Assembly (NCBI GenBank): GCA_030691505.1
Contig: JAUYEG010000122.1
Location: forward strand, 1-40,478
DNA from: Bacillota bacterium
GTDB lineage: Bacteria > Bacillota > Sulfobacillia > JAUYEG01
Reading direction: 5' to 3'
Length of the DNA stretch: 40,478 bases
Under the pieces are notes generated by a model, which was given only the letters and a program-made list of their open reading frames with translations, was not told where the DNA came from and made no database searches. Positions 1 through 8,045 of the stretch are shown piece after piece (the stretch's first letter is position 1; every line of letters begins with the position of its first letter). The position numbers were made by a program, and so were the translations under genes.

Positions 1-1242
1 AAACAGTCTGGCGTAATCAGGGTCGCTGAGGGAGGTGAGGTTGACGGCGGGGGAGCGAAAATCCACGGACGCGGGCATGGCCCTGCCCGACACCATCTCC
101 CACAGCCTTGTCCCGGGCAGCGGCGTCACGGAAAACAGAAAAACCGCGTCCAGTCCAATCGAGCAGGCGAAATCCGCCGTCTGCTGGATTCGCGCGGCGT
201 CGTCCCAGGGCCACCCGATCATGAAAAACCCGGTGGAGCGGATGCCGGCCCGCCGGATCTGCTTCGCAACCTCGGGAGTCCGCGTCAGCCTGCCGGGCTT
301 GCCGATCCGCCGGAGGGTCTCCTCATCGCCGGACTCGATTCCGAGCATGATGTGGCGGCACCCGCCTTCCGCCATGACCGGCAGCAGCTCCGGGTCCAGG
401 CAGTCCACTCTGGTCTGGCAGTCAAACGTGATCTCCACGTCCCGGGCCAGCGCCGTACATAGGTCCAACGTGCGTGCGCGGTTTCCGGTGAAAACGCTGT
501 CCTGGAAGAATGCATGGCTGACCCCGTATTCGGAACGGAGGGCGGCGATCTCGTCGAGGACACCAGCGACTGAGCGGAGCCTCAGTCCTCTGCCCATCAG
601 TCCGGACGCGCAGTACAGGCACGAGGAGTTGCAGCCCCGGCTGGACAGCATCGCCTGGTAAAACGGAGGCTCGATGTCCTCCGGCCAGACCAGCCTGTCT
701 CTCATGGGCCGGGCCAACCGGTCCAGGTCGGCTATGGGCGGCCGCCGCGGATTGGCGTGCGCCAGGCCATCCGGCGCCCGCCAGGCCAGGCCGCGAATGC
801 CCGCGAGACTCGCGGCAGGCCCGCCTGACAGGGCCCTGAGCAGCTCATTGATGGCGTCCTCGCCCTCGCCGATGACCGCGAAGTCGGCCCCGGTGGCATT
901 GAGCGCCCCGAGGGGATCGGCTGTCGGGTGAGCCCCGCCGAGTACGACACGAACGTCACGATCCAGACCCCTGACCAGCTCCACCAGCCGGGCGGCAGCC
1001 GGCAGGGCCGCGGTGACCACCGTTATCCCGACAACATCCGGGGCCTCGCCGGCGACGGCGGACGCAATCTCCGCCCACGGGTCCGGGCCGGTGTATGACC
1101 GGGTGTCCGGCAGGAGCAGGCGCACGTCGTGCTCGGCTGCCAGGGCCGAGGCCACATACGCCAGTCCCAGCGGCTCGACCTGCCTTGTCAGTCCGGATGC
1201 GTCGAGCATCATCGCGGGGGGGTCCGCCAGCAGTACTCTCAT
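1..1242 (-). CDS. B12-binding-domain radical SAM protein, cut by the left edge
   Basis: The reverse strand reads open from an ATG at 1242 to the window edge (414 codons, C-terminus missing). The N-terminal 150 residues look like a cobalamin-binding Rossmann domain (start MRVLLADPP, then VVLGGAHPT near residue 100). I see no clear DxHxxG cobalt-ligand motif. The radical SAM core follows: C204, C208 and C211 form the CX3CX2C motif that binds a [4Fe-4S] cluster and SAM. The stretches LGIESGDEETL and FFMIGWP are typical of the Elp3/BchE-like superfamily. Members methylate or rearrange lipids, tetrapyrroles and natural products; the substrate here cannot be told. It is divergent from the SEC-C gene (gap 1243-1334). 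The ribosome binding site is weak. Family assignment is firm, function is not. Confidence 0.85.
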   Translation of the reverse strand, partial: MRVLLADPPAMMLDASGLTRQVEPLGLAYVASALAAEHDVRLLLPDTRSYTGPDPWAEIASAVAGEAPDVVGITVVTAALPAAARLVELVRGLDRDVRVVLGGAHPTADPLGALNATGADFAVIGEGEDAINELLRALSGGPAASLAGIRGLAWRAPDGLAHANPRRPPIADLDRLARPMRDRLVWPEDIEPPFYQAMLSSRGCNSSCLYCASGLMGRGLRLRSVAGVLDEIAALRSEYGVSHAFFQDSVFTGNRARTLDLCTALARDVEITFDCQTRVDCLDPELLPVMAEGGCRHIMLGIESGDEETLRRIGKPGRLTRTPEVAKQIRRAGIRSTGFFMIGWPWDDAARIQQTADFACSIGLDAVFLFSVTPLPGTRLWEMVSGRAMPASVDFRSPAVNLTSLSDPDYARLF

Positions 1243-1334
1243 CACCCAGGTCTTCTACCAAGGCGCTCGCTTCCCTGTCCCGGGGTCGACGAGGTGGTGG
1301 TAGACTGGTGTCAGACACGAAAGGTGAGGTCTCT

Positions 1335-2342
1335 GTGACCGAGGATTGCCTCTGCGGCAGCGGCAGGCCCATGCAGGACTGCTGTTACACCAAATATCCG
1401 AGCATCGCCTACGACCGCGAATCGGCGGCGTCGGTGGATTTCTACACCAGGTGGGCGGTGAACCGCCACATGCTGTGGCGCGCCATCTCCGAGTGCATCG
1501 GGCCCACGGCGCGGCCGCCCATGGGGAGCCTTGTGGTGTTGGGCGCCGGCTCCTGCCGGGACCTCCCGATGGACTTCCTATGCGCCAGTTTCCGCGAGGT
1601 GGTGCTGGTCGACAAGAACCCGGACGCGCTGGAGGGCGCGGGCGCGTTCATACCGCCTGACCTGGCATCCCGGGTGGTCCGGGTCTGCTGGGACGTGAAC
1701 GGGCCGTTCGGTCAGGGGGTTGATGCTCTGATCGGCGAGATGAGAGCGTCGGGGCTGACATTGGAACAGGCAGCGGATAGGACGGAGCTGTCCCTTGGGG
1801 ATTGGCAGCGATCGTCCCTTCCCTGTGAGCTGTCCTCCAGGATGCCGTTCGGCCTCGTGATATCCGACCTGATCCTGACCCAGATCTCCCTCAACTACGC
1901 CTTTCAGTGTGCGCTGGCCCTGGACAAGCCGCTGCGCGAGATATACGACCGGCAGAGGAACGTGATATTCAGGATATCCCGTGCCGCCGGGCGCAATCAC
2001 CACAGCCTGCTGCGGCTCCTTTCCGGCCGGAAGTCCAAGATCATGATCCTCAATGACACCTTCATGCTGGGCAGGGAGTACGATGGGAGCGCATCTCTGT
2101 TCAACCTGGCGGCCGAGGCGAGGGGCAAGGATGCCTCGGATGCCTCATGGATTAGTGCGAGCGACATCGATGCGTGGCTTCCGGAGTACTCGTTGCTGGG
2201 GAGCGACCTCGGCGGATTGACCGAAGAGACGCCGCGGGGCGGATCATCCGGAATGAAACTGCTGGGCCGCACTTGGTGGTGGTGGCCGCACTGCGCGATG
2301 CGGTCGTATCTCATCGTCTGCTACATCCTGGAGCCGTTGTGA
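1335..2342 (+). CDS. SEC-C motif protein with a SAM-methyltransferase-like domain
   Basis: Encodes 335 residues from GTG 1335, preceded by AAGGTGAGGT at 1321-1330; the frame is open further upstream, but that would overlap the divergent radical SAM gene. The N-terminus is a SEC-C zinc motif (C5, C7, C16, C17 in CxCGSGx5CC), as found at the C-terminus of SecA and in many small adaptor-like proteins. Residues near 55-90 show a nucleotide-fold signature (VVLGAGSCRDLP, then a VDKN acidic loop) typical of class I SAM-dependent methyltransferases. The remainder is not recognised. Putting a zinc adaptor in front of a methyltransferase fold suggests a protein- or ribosome-bound substrate, but that is inference. 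The neighbouring radical SAM gene is transcribed away from it. Confidence 0.75.
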   Translation: MTEDCLCGSGRPMQDCCYTKYPSIAYDRESAASVDFYTRWAVNRHMLWRAISECIGPTARPPMGSLVVLGAGSCRDLPMDFLCASFREVVLVDKNPDALEGAGAFIPPDLASRVVRVCWDVNGPFGQGVDALIGEMRASGLTLEQAADRTELSLGDWQRSSLPCELSSRMPFGLVISDLILTQISLNYAFQCALALDKPLREIYDRQRNVIFRISRAAGRNHHSLLRLLSGRKSKIMILNDTFMLGREYDGSASLFNLAAEARGKDASDASWISASDIDAWLPEYSLLGSDLGGLTEETPRGGSSGMKLLGRTWWWWPHCAMRSYLIVCYILEPL

Positions 2343-2528
2343 CGGTTCCCGGCCGCGGGCGCCGCCTCATGTGTATGATGGAACGATCGCCGCCCGGGAG
2401 GAGAAGCCTGCGCGGCCTGTCGGCAGCTTTCACCCTGGGCGTCAACTGACGCACCAGCCCACGCATCAGGCGGTCAGTCCAAACACATCATACTCCCAGA
2501 GAGACCAGATTCTTAGGGAGGTGCCAAA

Positions 2529-2732
2529 GTGGGGCTAGCTTACCACGAAGCCCTTGATCTGCACGAGATCCTGGGCTTTATGACCACGTGCGCAGCGCGT
2601 TCCGCAACGATGGCTCAGATGGTATCCGATCAGGGTCTCAGGCGGCTGCTCAACACGGACGTCCAGTCCGCCACAAAGCACGCCCGCGAGATACAGGGGC
2701 TGCTGCAGGGCACCAAGGTAGGGGGACGGTAG
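2529..2732 (+). CDS. small CotF-like spore coat protein (short form)
   Basis: A 67-residue, mostly helical protein starting at GTG 2529 behind AGGGAGG at 2515-2521. It resembles the N-terminal helical part of coat F (CotF/YraF-type) proteins: a LHEILGF opening, then a conserved-looking KHAREIQGLL helix. It lies 2 bases upstream of a second CotF-like gene, so the two are surely co-transcribed and may form a complex in the spore coat. The short length fits the small partner seen in other spore-formers. The 187-base gap upstream has no convincing sigma-A promoter; a mother-cell sigma factor is expected but I cannot prove a site. Confidence 0.7.
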   Translation: MGLAYHEALDLHEILGFMTTCAARSATMAQMVSDQGLRRLLNTDVQSATKHAREIQGLLQGTKVGGR

Positions 2733-2734
2733 AC

Positions 2735-3028
2735 ATGGCGACGCAGCAGCATAACATCATGGATGACCAGACTGTCGCGGCGGATCTGCTGTCCTCGGCC
2801 AAGGCAGCGGTCAAGCAGTTGGCGTCCGCCCTGACCGAGGCGGCCACTCCGGAAGTTCGCCAGACCTTCCAGAGCCAACTCAACGAGGCCGTTTCCTTTC
2901 AGCACAAAGTTGCGGATTTCGTGGTTGAAAAGGGCTGGTATAAGCCCTACGACATCGAAACGCAGATCCAGATGGACGTGCAGAGCTCCCAGCAGAAGCT
3001 GCAGAACCTCCAGCGGACCGTCCAGTAG
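2735..3028 (+). CDS. CotF-like spore coat protein
   Basis: Encodes 97 residues from ATG 2735, with GGTAGGGGGAC at 2717-2727 as ribosome binding site inside the end of the preceding gene. The protein is helical, begins DDQTVAADLL and ends with the signature GWYKPYD followed by QIQMD, typical of the coat F family (ferritin-like helical coat proteins). It is expected in the coat of the mature endospore. It forms a two-gene unit with the 67-residue gene just upstream. The reading frame is open farther upstream, but that part overlaps the first gene and lacks a start with a ribosome binding site. A GC-rich hairpin follows at 3042-3074. Confidence 0.82.
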   Translation: MATQQHNIMDDQTVAADLLSSAKAAVKQLASALTEAATPEVRQTFQSQLNEAVSFQHKVADFVVEKGWYKPYDIETQIQMDVQSSQQKLQNLQRTVQ

Positions 3029-3041
3029 TCCAGCAGGCGCA

Positions 3042-3074
3042 GAAGCGGGCCTCCGGCCTGCGGCGGCCCGCTTC
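3042..3074. terminator. hairpin between convergent genes
   Basis: Ten-base perfect arms, GAAGCGGGCC at 3042-3051 and GGCCCGCTTC at 3065-3074, enclose a 13-base loop between the coat operon (plus) and the ABC exporter operon (minus). No T-run follows in either direction, so intrinsic termination is only likely, not shown. Confidence 0.45.
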
Positions 3075-3084
3075 GCTTGCGCTC

Positions 3085-4077
3085 CTACGCCGCGTATATC
3101 CTCCGCACGATCTCGTCAATGTTGGGCTCGCTGATCTCGATGTCCCTGATCTCGCCCCGGTCCTGGAAGGCGGCGATGATCCGCGCCGCCGAGGTCTGAG
3201 CCCGGTCAAAGGTGACCGTAACGCGCTTACCGTCACCCGCCACCTTGATGCCCGTGTTGAGGTCAGGAAGCGGGCTGGCAGGGGTTTCAACGAAGTCGAT
3301 GTGCATGGTCGTCGGCACGCCGACCCGTTGGCGCAGCTCGGGGACCGACCCGTCAAAGACCAACCGGCCGTGGTTGATGACGATGAGGCGGGAGCAGAGC
3401 TGTTCGACGTCGTCCATGTCGTGCGTCGTGAGCAAGATGGTGGCGCCGTCGGTGTTGATCTCCCGCAGGAAGTCGCGGATCGCGGCCTTGGCCACGACGT
3501 CGAGCCCGATGGTCGGTTCATCGAGAAACAGCACCTCCGGCGCGTGCAACAGGGCCGCCGCGAGGTCGGCGCGCATCCGCTGGCCGAGCGAGAGCTTGCG
3601 CACCTGCACGTCCATGAACTCGCCGATCCCGAGTATATCGTCGAAACGCTTCACCCGCCGGGCAGCGTCGGCCGGAGGCACGCCGTACATCGCCGCCAGC
3701 AGCTCGTACGAGTCGGCCAGGGGCAGATCCCACCAGAGCTGCGTCCGCTGGCCAAACACGACCCCGATCCGCCTCGCGACGGCCTGCCGGTGCGTCTGCG
3801 GCGACATCCCCAGGACCTCGATCCGTCCCGCGGTCGGGTGCAGGATGCCGGAGAGCATCTTCACCGTCGTGGACTTGCCCGCGCCGTTGGGGCCGATGTA
3901 GCCGACAAAGCTGCCGGCCGGGATCTCGAAGTTGATGTCGTCCACGGCCCGGATCAGCCGCCCGCGCCGGCTAAAGAGCGAGCGCACCGCACCGACGACG
4001 CCGCGGCCGGTTTCGGCGATATGAAAGTGGCGGCTTACACCTACTGCGCTCACCACCGAGCTGATCCCATCTTCCAT
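3085..4077 (-). CDS. ABC-2 type exporter, ATP-binding subunit
   Basis: 330 residues from ATG 4077, with AGGAGGAGG six bases upstream. Walker A is GPNGAGKST (residues 62-70), the Q-loop lies in VVFGQRTQLWWDLP, the signature is LSLGQ, Walker B is VLFLDEPT, and the H-loop is TTHD. The WWDLP segment and the long N-terminal extension before Walker A are typical of the ATPases that pair with two unlike six-helix ABC-2 permeases (the DUF990 type, COG4586-like). The last roughly 80 residues form a regulatory-type tail. It is the last gene of a three-gene minus-strand operon, 30 bases after its permease partner. The transported compound is unknown; relatives are annotated as drug exporters, which is not evidence of the substrate. 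Confidence 0.93.
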   Translation of the reverse strand: MEDGISSVVSAVGVSRHFHIAETGRGVVGAVRSLFSRRGRLIRAVDDINFEIPAGSFVGYIGPNGAGKSTTVKMLSGILHPTAGRIEVLGMSPQTHRQAVARRIGVVFGQRTQLWWDLPLADSYELLAAMYGVPPADAARRVKRFDDILGIGEFMDVQVRKLSLGQRMRADLAAALLHAPEVLFLDEPTIGLDVVAKAAIRDFLREINTDGATILLTTHDMDDVEQLCSRLIVINHGRLVFDGSVPELRQRVGVPTTMHIDFVETPASPLPDLNTGIKVAGDGKRVTVTFDRAQTSAARIIAAFQDRGEIRDIEISEPNIDEIVRRIYAA

Positions 4078-4107
4078 GTCGCTCCTCCTCCTATGCTCCC
4101 GGCGCCG

Positions 4108-4938
4108 CTAGCTGCCAGTGCTCTGGTAGTGTCTTTCCGCGAACAGCCAGAACCGGTACGCAAGGGCGCAAGCCACCGCCGCGACAGCCGGCGAGGCCGC
4201 CAGCGCCCATACCCCTCCGCCCTTGCCGAGCAGGTAGAGCACCGGAACGTAGTTGATGAAGGCCATCGGAATCACCGTAAAGAGCAGCCCGCGCAGCCAC
4301 CCCGGGTAGATCGAGAGCGGGTAATAGGAGGCGGTCAGCGGTGCGTAGAGCGTAAACACCTGCAGCTCGTCGATCCGGATCAGCCAGAAACCGAGCGCCG
4401 CGGTGAACGTCGAGACTGCCAGGAGCACAAGCGCGCCGAAAAGAGGCAGCAGAGCGATGTACAGGAGATCCCACGCCTGCAGTTGCCCGCGCGCCACGAG
4501 TTTTGCAGCCCCGAGGGCGCAGACGACCAGCCCCTGTGCGGTGATGCCCAGGCGGTTGAAATCCATTCTCCTGGCGAGCAGGGTGAACAGCGTCGGCCAG
4601 GGGCGGATGAGGATGGAGTCAAAGGTGCCGTTGATGAGGTAGTTTTCGAATCCCTCGATCTCGTAGCCGACCATCCGGAACAGCCCTTGCGCCGCGCTGG
4701 CCGGCCCGTAGAGCAGCGCGACCTCAAAGACGTCCCACCCGTCCACAAATCGGAACCGGTACAGGATCACCGCCACCAGCGCAAAGTCGACGGCGATGGA
4801 CGCCCCGCGGATCAGCGCGGAGGCCAGGAAGCTAAACTTGTACTGCATCCTCTCCCGCAGCCCGGCCCGCGCGAGCAGCCAGAGCACCGGCCACAGATTG
4901 GTAGAGGGACTCCTACCGGGGCTCGTAGTGCGGCTCAT
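4108..4938 (-). CDS. ABC-2 type exporter, permease subunit (second)
   Basis: 276 residues, about six hydrophobic segments (for example near residues 40-60, 105-125, 150-185, 225-260), starting at ATG 4938 with GGAGGTGG seven bases upstream. The sequence pattern (GFENYLINGTFD, then LIRPWPTLF) matches the ABC-2 permeases in which a short cytoplasmic loop docks on the ATPase. Its ATG overlaps the stop of the upstream permease (ATGA, 4935-4938), implying translational coupling and a 1:1 heterodimer. Part of the exporter encoded by this operon, in the cytoplasmic membrane. Confidence 0.88.
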   Translation of the reverse strand: MSRTTSPGRSPSTNLWPVLWLLARAGLRERMQYKFSFLASALIRGASIAVDFALVAVILYRFRFVDGWDVFEVALLYGPASAAQGLFRMVGYEIEGFENYLINGTFDSILIRPWPTLFTLLARRMDFNRLGITAQGLVVCALGAAKLVARGQLQAWDLLYIALLPLFGALVLLAVSTFTAALGFWLIRIDELQVFTLYAPLTASYYPLSIYPGWLRGLLFTVIPMAFINYVPVLYLLGKGGGVWALAASPAVAAVACALAYRFWLFAERHYQSTGS

Positions 4939-5750
4939 CCTCCGACCACCTCCGCCCGCCTGCGTGCCTGCTTCGTGAGGGCCGCGGCCAGAAGCGGCAG
5001 GACGAGCGACCAGAACGCCATCGGGATCAGCGCCTCCGCGCCCGCCCACCCCAGCCAGACTGACGTCGGCAGGTACCCGACGCAGGCAAACGGCGTAAGT
5101 TTGGCGAACGCCGCGAGCCCGGACGGCATGTAGTGCAGCGGGATGCTGGCCCCGCCCAGGAACATGTTGAGCATCTGGAGCGAGAGGTACATCCACCCCA
5201 CATCCGTGGTCCAGAAGCCGGCCAGCCCAATGAAGTAGGTCAGCATCGTGCCGACGTGCGCGGCCATCACCCAGGCCAGGGCGGTCAGCCCGAGGCGCGC
5301 CGGGCCCTCCGGCAGCCTCAGGCCGACCGCGAGCCAGAACACCGCGGCCAGCACCAGGCTGCGAAACACGAAGTTGTAGGCCCGGATGCCGTAGATCCGC
5401 GCCGCCTGCATCCAGAAAAAGCTGACCGGCCGCATCAGCTCCGTGCCGATTGTTCCGTCGCGGACCTTGGCCGCCAGCTCGAGCCCGCTGCGGTCAAAGG
5501 TCGTTACCCACAGCAGGCACTGGTTGACCGCGATGTAGTGGGCCAGGACGGCCGCGCCAACCTGCCCGGGGGCCGCGGCCGGGCTCCCCGCCACGCTCTG
5601 CCAGAGCGCTATGTAGATGAAACCGAAGACCGCGCTGGCCGCATTGTTGATCATGTGCTGGCCCCGGTACTGCAGGTTGCGGCGCAGGCTCATCCGGGCT
5701 ACGGTCAAGTAGAACCGCAGTCCTCCCCCGGCGACGCCGGTTTTGGGCAA
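4935..5750 (-). CDS. ABC-2 type exporter, permease subunit (first)
   Basis: First gene of the exporter operon: about 271 residues with six hydrophobic segments and the loop VRDGTIGTELMRPV, which resembles the GTFD/LIRP loop of its partner, so the two permeases are distant paralogues. I chose TTG 5750 because GGAGGTGG (5757-5764) lies exactly six bases before it. ATG 5804 in the same frame (289 residues) has no ribosome binding site; a more upstream open frame is not coding-like. Expected to form the membrane channel with the next gene product and the ATPase. Confidence 0.87.
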   Translation of the reverse strand: MPKTGVAGGGLRFYLTVARMSLRRNLQYRGQHMINNAASAVFGFIYIALWQSVAGSPAAAPGQVGAAVLAHYIAVNQCLLWVTTFDRSGLELAAKVRDGTIGTELMRPVSFFWMQAARIYGIRAYNFVFRSLVLAAVFWLAVGLRLPEGPARLGLTALAWVMAAHVGTMLTYFIGLAGFWTTDVGWMYLSLQMLNMFLGGASIPLHYMPSGLAAFAKLTPFACVGYLPTSVWLGWAGAEALIPMAFWSLVLPLLAAALTKQARRRAEVVGG

Positions 5751-5922
5751 GTCCTGCCACCTCCAGTGCGATTCCGGTGCTTCATGCTCGTTTGGGCTTG
5801 TCATGCAAGAACCATGCCACTGAGCGCGACGGGGCGCCCGTGCGCGGGCAGGAGCTAGCGCAACCCGCAGCAAATGGTGGAAACCGATGCACCTCTGTCC
5901 GTCCGCATCTTGGCCGGACGGG

Positions 5923-5951
5923 TTGAGTACGGAGCACAGGCAAACAATAAC
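5923..5951 (+). promoter_or_regulatory. possible sigma-A promoter of the ferredoxin gene
   Basis: TTGAGT at 5923-5928 and AATAAC at 5946-5951 are 17 bases apart, each matching four of six consensus bases, 20 bases before the ferredoxin start. A 7-bp hairpin (5899-5921) lies just upstream in the divergent intergenic region. Confidence 0.4.
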
Positions 5952-5971
5952 ACCCACGGAGGGATGATCGC

Positions 5972-6157
5972 GTGAAAGTAAAGGTGACTGAGGAATGCAT
6001 CGCGTGCGGGGCTTGCGTTGACATCTGCCCTGAGGTCTTCTTTCTCGGGGACGACGGTTTCGCGCATGTCAAGGAAGGCTCGGTGAAGGAGTCTCTGGCA
6101 GATAAGATCAAGGAAGCGGCGGAGTCCTGCCCGACAGAGGCGATCGTGATCGAGTAG
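5972..6157 (+). CDS. [4Fe-4S] ferredoxin
   Basis: 61 residues from GTG 5972, behind ACGGAGGGA at 5957-5965. C9, C12 and C15 (CIACGAC) plus C53 (CPTEAI) are the expected ligands of one [4Fe-4S] cluster; C19 is an extra cysteine, as in other monocluster ferredoxins. The second half of the sequence lacks the second CxxCxxC motif, so this is a single-cluster type, acidic and cytoplasmic, carrying low-potential electrons to unknown partners. It stands alone: divergent from the ABC operon and separated from the next gene by that gene's own promoter. Confidence 0.92.
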   Translation: MKVKVTEECIACGACVDICPEVFFLGDDGFAHVKEGSVKESLADKIKEAAESCPTEAIVIE

Positions 6158-6208
6158 GAGTCCCCAAGCCAAAGAGCGGTTTTCGGCGAGTCATCAACCG
6201 GCTGCCTG

Positions 6209-6238
6209 TTGCATACTCTTGCAGTATCGCGTTATAAT
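6209..6238 (+). promoter_or_regulatory. sigma-A promoter for the CarA-like gene
   Basis: TTGCAT at 6209-6214 and a perfect TATAAT at 6233-6238 with an 18-base spacer. Transcription would start near 6245, about 28 bases before the ATG at 6273. One of the best promoters in the window. Confidence 0.7.
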
Positions 6239-6272
6239 TATGCCCAACAGGTCAGCCGGTGAGGTGGCTAAG

Positions 6273-7313
6273 ATGCGTGGTGCGCTCGTGCTTGAGGACG
6301 GCTCGGTTTTCCCCGGGGATGTCTTCGGGCGCGGCCGTCCTGAGGCTGATGGACGGGAGGTCGTCTGCGCCAGCGGTTTGAGCTGGCAGAGCCTCGTTTC
6401 GTGGCCATCGTTCGCCGGCCAGATCGTGGTAGGCGTCGGCTCGCCGGCCTCGACTCCGCAGACCGCCGCGGAGCGCTGCTATCCGTCCGGGCTCGTGCTC
6501 AACGGGGTGGATGTCCAACCGTTGCATGAACATGCCTGGCAGGCCAGTGTCGCCGGTCTGACCGGGGTGGATACCGAAGCTCTCGCCGAGCACCTCCGCC
6601 GCACCGGACCGCTCGCCGGCGCCATTGTTCCCGCCGGGACCGAGCCCGGGCTGCCGGCCCGGCGCCTCGCCGCCATGTCCAGCCATCCCGCGCCGCCCGA
6701 CGTCGGCCCAGAGCAGGTAAGCACCGAGCGCCCGTATCGTATCTACGGAGGGGGTCCGCGCGTCGTCGTTTACGACTACGGGCTGGGACCGGATATCCTC
6801 GGCGGACTGGTTGCGCTTGACTGCAAGATAACCGTGGTACCGTGGGATCACCCCGCCGAGGCGGTGCTGGAGATGCTGCCCGACGCGGTTGTCCTCTCAG
6901 GAGGTCCTGGCAATCCGGCCGGCGGCGATGACGTAATCTCGGTTTTCCGTCCACTGCTCGGCGAACTGCCCATGCTGGGCGTCGGCCTCGGCCACCAGTT
7001 GCTGGCCCGGGCGATGGGGGCGCGCACTAGCCTGATGTGGTGCGGACACCGGGGACGCGGTTTCGGCGTACGCGACCTTGAGACCGGCGAGGTGTTCAGG
7101 ACTACTCAGAGCCACGGTTACTGTGTGCTGGGTCCTCCGCCCGGCGCGCGCGTCACCCATACCGCCCTCAACGACGCAACGATCGAGGGGCTCGAGTATC
7201 CAGGCATCGGTGCCTTCTCGGTGCAGTTCCACCCGGGGAACCCGGGAACCCCCGCGACGGCGGTGTGGGACCGGTTGTTGAGCCCGAGCCGGGCTGCGAT
7301 GCGGACCGCCTGA
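6273..7313 (+). CDS. CarA-like protein with a degraded glutaminase site
   Basis: 346 residues from ATG 6273 (GGTGAGGTGG just upstream). The whole length follows the small subunit of carbamoyl-phosphate synthase: N-terminal domain opening LVLEDGSVFPG, a LRRTGPLAGAI segment near 109-118, then a class I glutamine amidotransferase domain (VVVYDYG, LSGGPGNP, LGHQLL). The nucleophile position reads GVGLGHQ, with G238 where the family has cysteine; H320 is kept, but the following glutamate is G322 (HPG instead of HPE). Glutamine-binding motifs are altered too (SHGYCV for NHGFAV). No carB or pyrimidine gene is nearby. It is therefore unlikely to hydrolyse glutamine; a structural or regulatory pseudoenzyme is my inference. 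The frame is intact and has its own promoter, so it is not a decaying pseudogene. Confidence 0.8.
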   Translation: MRGALVLEDGSVFPGDVFGRGRPEADGREVVCASGLSWQSLVSWPSFAGQIVVGVGSPASTPQTAAERCYPSGLVLNGVDVQPLHEHAWQASVAGLTGVDTEALAEHLRRTGPLAGAIVPAGTEPGLPARRLAAMSSHPAPPDVGPEQVSTERPYRIYGGGPRVVVYDYGLGPDILGGLVALDCKITVVPWDHPAEAVLEMLPDAVVLSGGPGNPAGGDDVISVFRPLLGELPMLGVGLGHQLLARAMGARTSLMWCGHRGRGFGVRDLETGEVFRTTQSHGYCVLGPPPGARVTHTALNDATIEGLEYPGIGAFSVQFHPGNPGTPATAVWDRLLSPSRAAMRTA

Positions 7314-7456
7314 TTTCGAGGCGGCTCGATTCCCGCAAGCTCCACGATAAGAGTTCCTCGAAGATCGGCCTTGCCCCGTTTGCTTCCTTTTGTCCAACGG
7401 CTGCGCAAACTCGGACGAAACGGGCTTGATATGGTATCTTATTGACTGGTATGTTG

Positions 7457-7816
7457 ATGGGGGTGTTACGGCTGTCAGGATGCATTTTCTGCGCCATCGC
7501 GGCCGGCGAGATCAAGAGCCAGTTGCTGTACGAGGACGATCAGGTGTTGGCCTTCCGGGATATCAACCCGGCCGCGCCGGTGCATTTTCTGGTCATTCCC
7601 AGGCGGCATATAGCCAGCGTCTTGGATCTCGACCCGGGCGACGCCGACCTTGTGGCGCAGATCCATGTCGTTATCGGCAAGTTGGCAGCGGATCTGGGGC
7701 TTGCGGACATGGGTTTCCGGGTTGTCGTAAACACCGGTGAGGTCGCCGGCCAAACGGTTGGTCATCTCCACTACCATGTACTGGGCGGCCGGGAGCTGGG
7801 CTGGCCACCGGGCTAG
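7457..7816 (+). CDS. HIT family nucleotide-binding protein (Hint type)
   Basis: About 119 residues. It carries the CIFC zinc-type pair at its N-terminus and the histidine triad HLHYHVLGG near the C-terminus, ending GWPPG as in Hint/PKCI-type purine nucleoside phosphoramidases. These hydrolyse AMP-lysine or AMP-amine bonds in the cytoplasm. The start is unsure: ATG 7451 and 7457 are in frame, but the best-placed ribosome binding site (GGGGGTG, 7459-7465) lies six bases before a CTG at 7472, which would give the usual short MSGCIFC opening. It precedes rpsU by 44 bases and yqeY, a common Bacillota arrangement. Confidence 0.92.
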   Translation: MGVLRLSGCIFCAIAAGEIKSQLLYEDDQVLAFRDINPAAPVHFLVIPRRHIASVLDLDPGDADLVAQIHVVIGKLAADLGLADMGFRVVVNTGEVAGQTVGHLHYHVLGGRELGWPPG

Positions 7817-7860
7817 AAAGGCTTCCCCGCGCCAGGCGGTGGAGGGAGGGATTGTACGGG

Positions 7861-8040
7861 GTGTCTGAGGTCAAAATCGGAAAAGATGAAAACCTGGAGA
7901 GCGCATTAAGACGCTTTAAGCGCCAGTGCCAGAGGTCCGGCGTTCTAAAGGAAGTGCGCAAGCGCGAGCATTATGAAAAGCCCAGTGTCAAGCGCAAGAA
8001 GAAATCCATCGCAGCTCAGCGGCGCAAAAGCCGCCGCTAA
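7861..8040 (+). CDS. rpsU: 30S ribosomal protein S21
   Basis: 59 residues, starting SEVKIGK and containing [13 protein letters not shown], the hallmark of bS21, followed by a highly basic tail ending RRKSRR. GTG 7861 gives the family N-terminus; the purine-rich GGAGGGAGGG at 7841-7850 is the ribosome binding site. A TTG at 7852 would add three residues and sits too close to it. bS21 binds the 30S platform near the anti-Shine-Dalgarno end of 16S rRNA. It is followed five bases later by yqeY, the usual partner in Bacillota. Confidence 0.96.
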   Translation: MSEVKIGKDENLESALRRFKRQCQRSGVLKEVRKREHYEKPSVKRKKKSIAAQRRKSRR

Positions 8041-8045
8041 GAGCC

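Noticed and set aside
3301-5133. A 610-codon plus-strand frame across the ABC exporter genes.
   Set aside because: It crosses three genes with overlapping starts and clear motifs on the minus strand; GC-driven shadow.
7315-7362. Inverted repeat TTCGAGG/CCTCGAA after the CarA-like gene as a terminator.
   Set aside because: Seven-base arms with a 34-base loop and no T-run.
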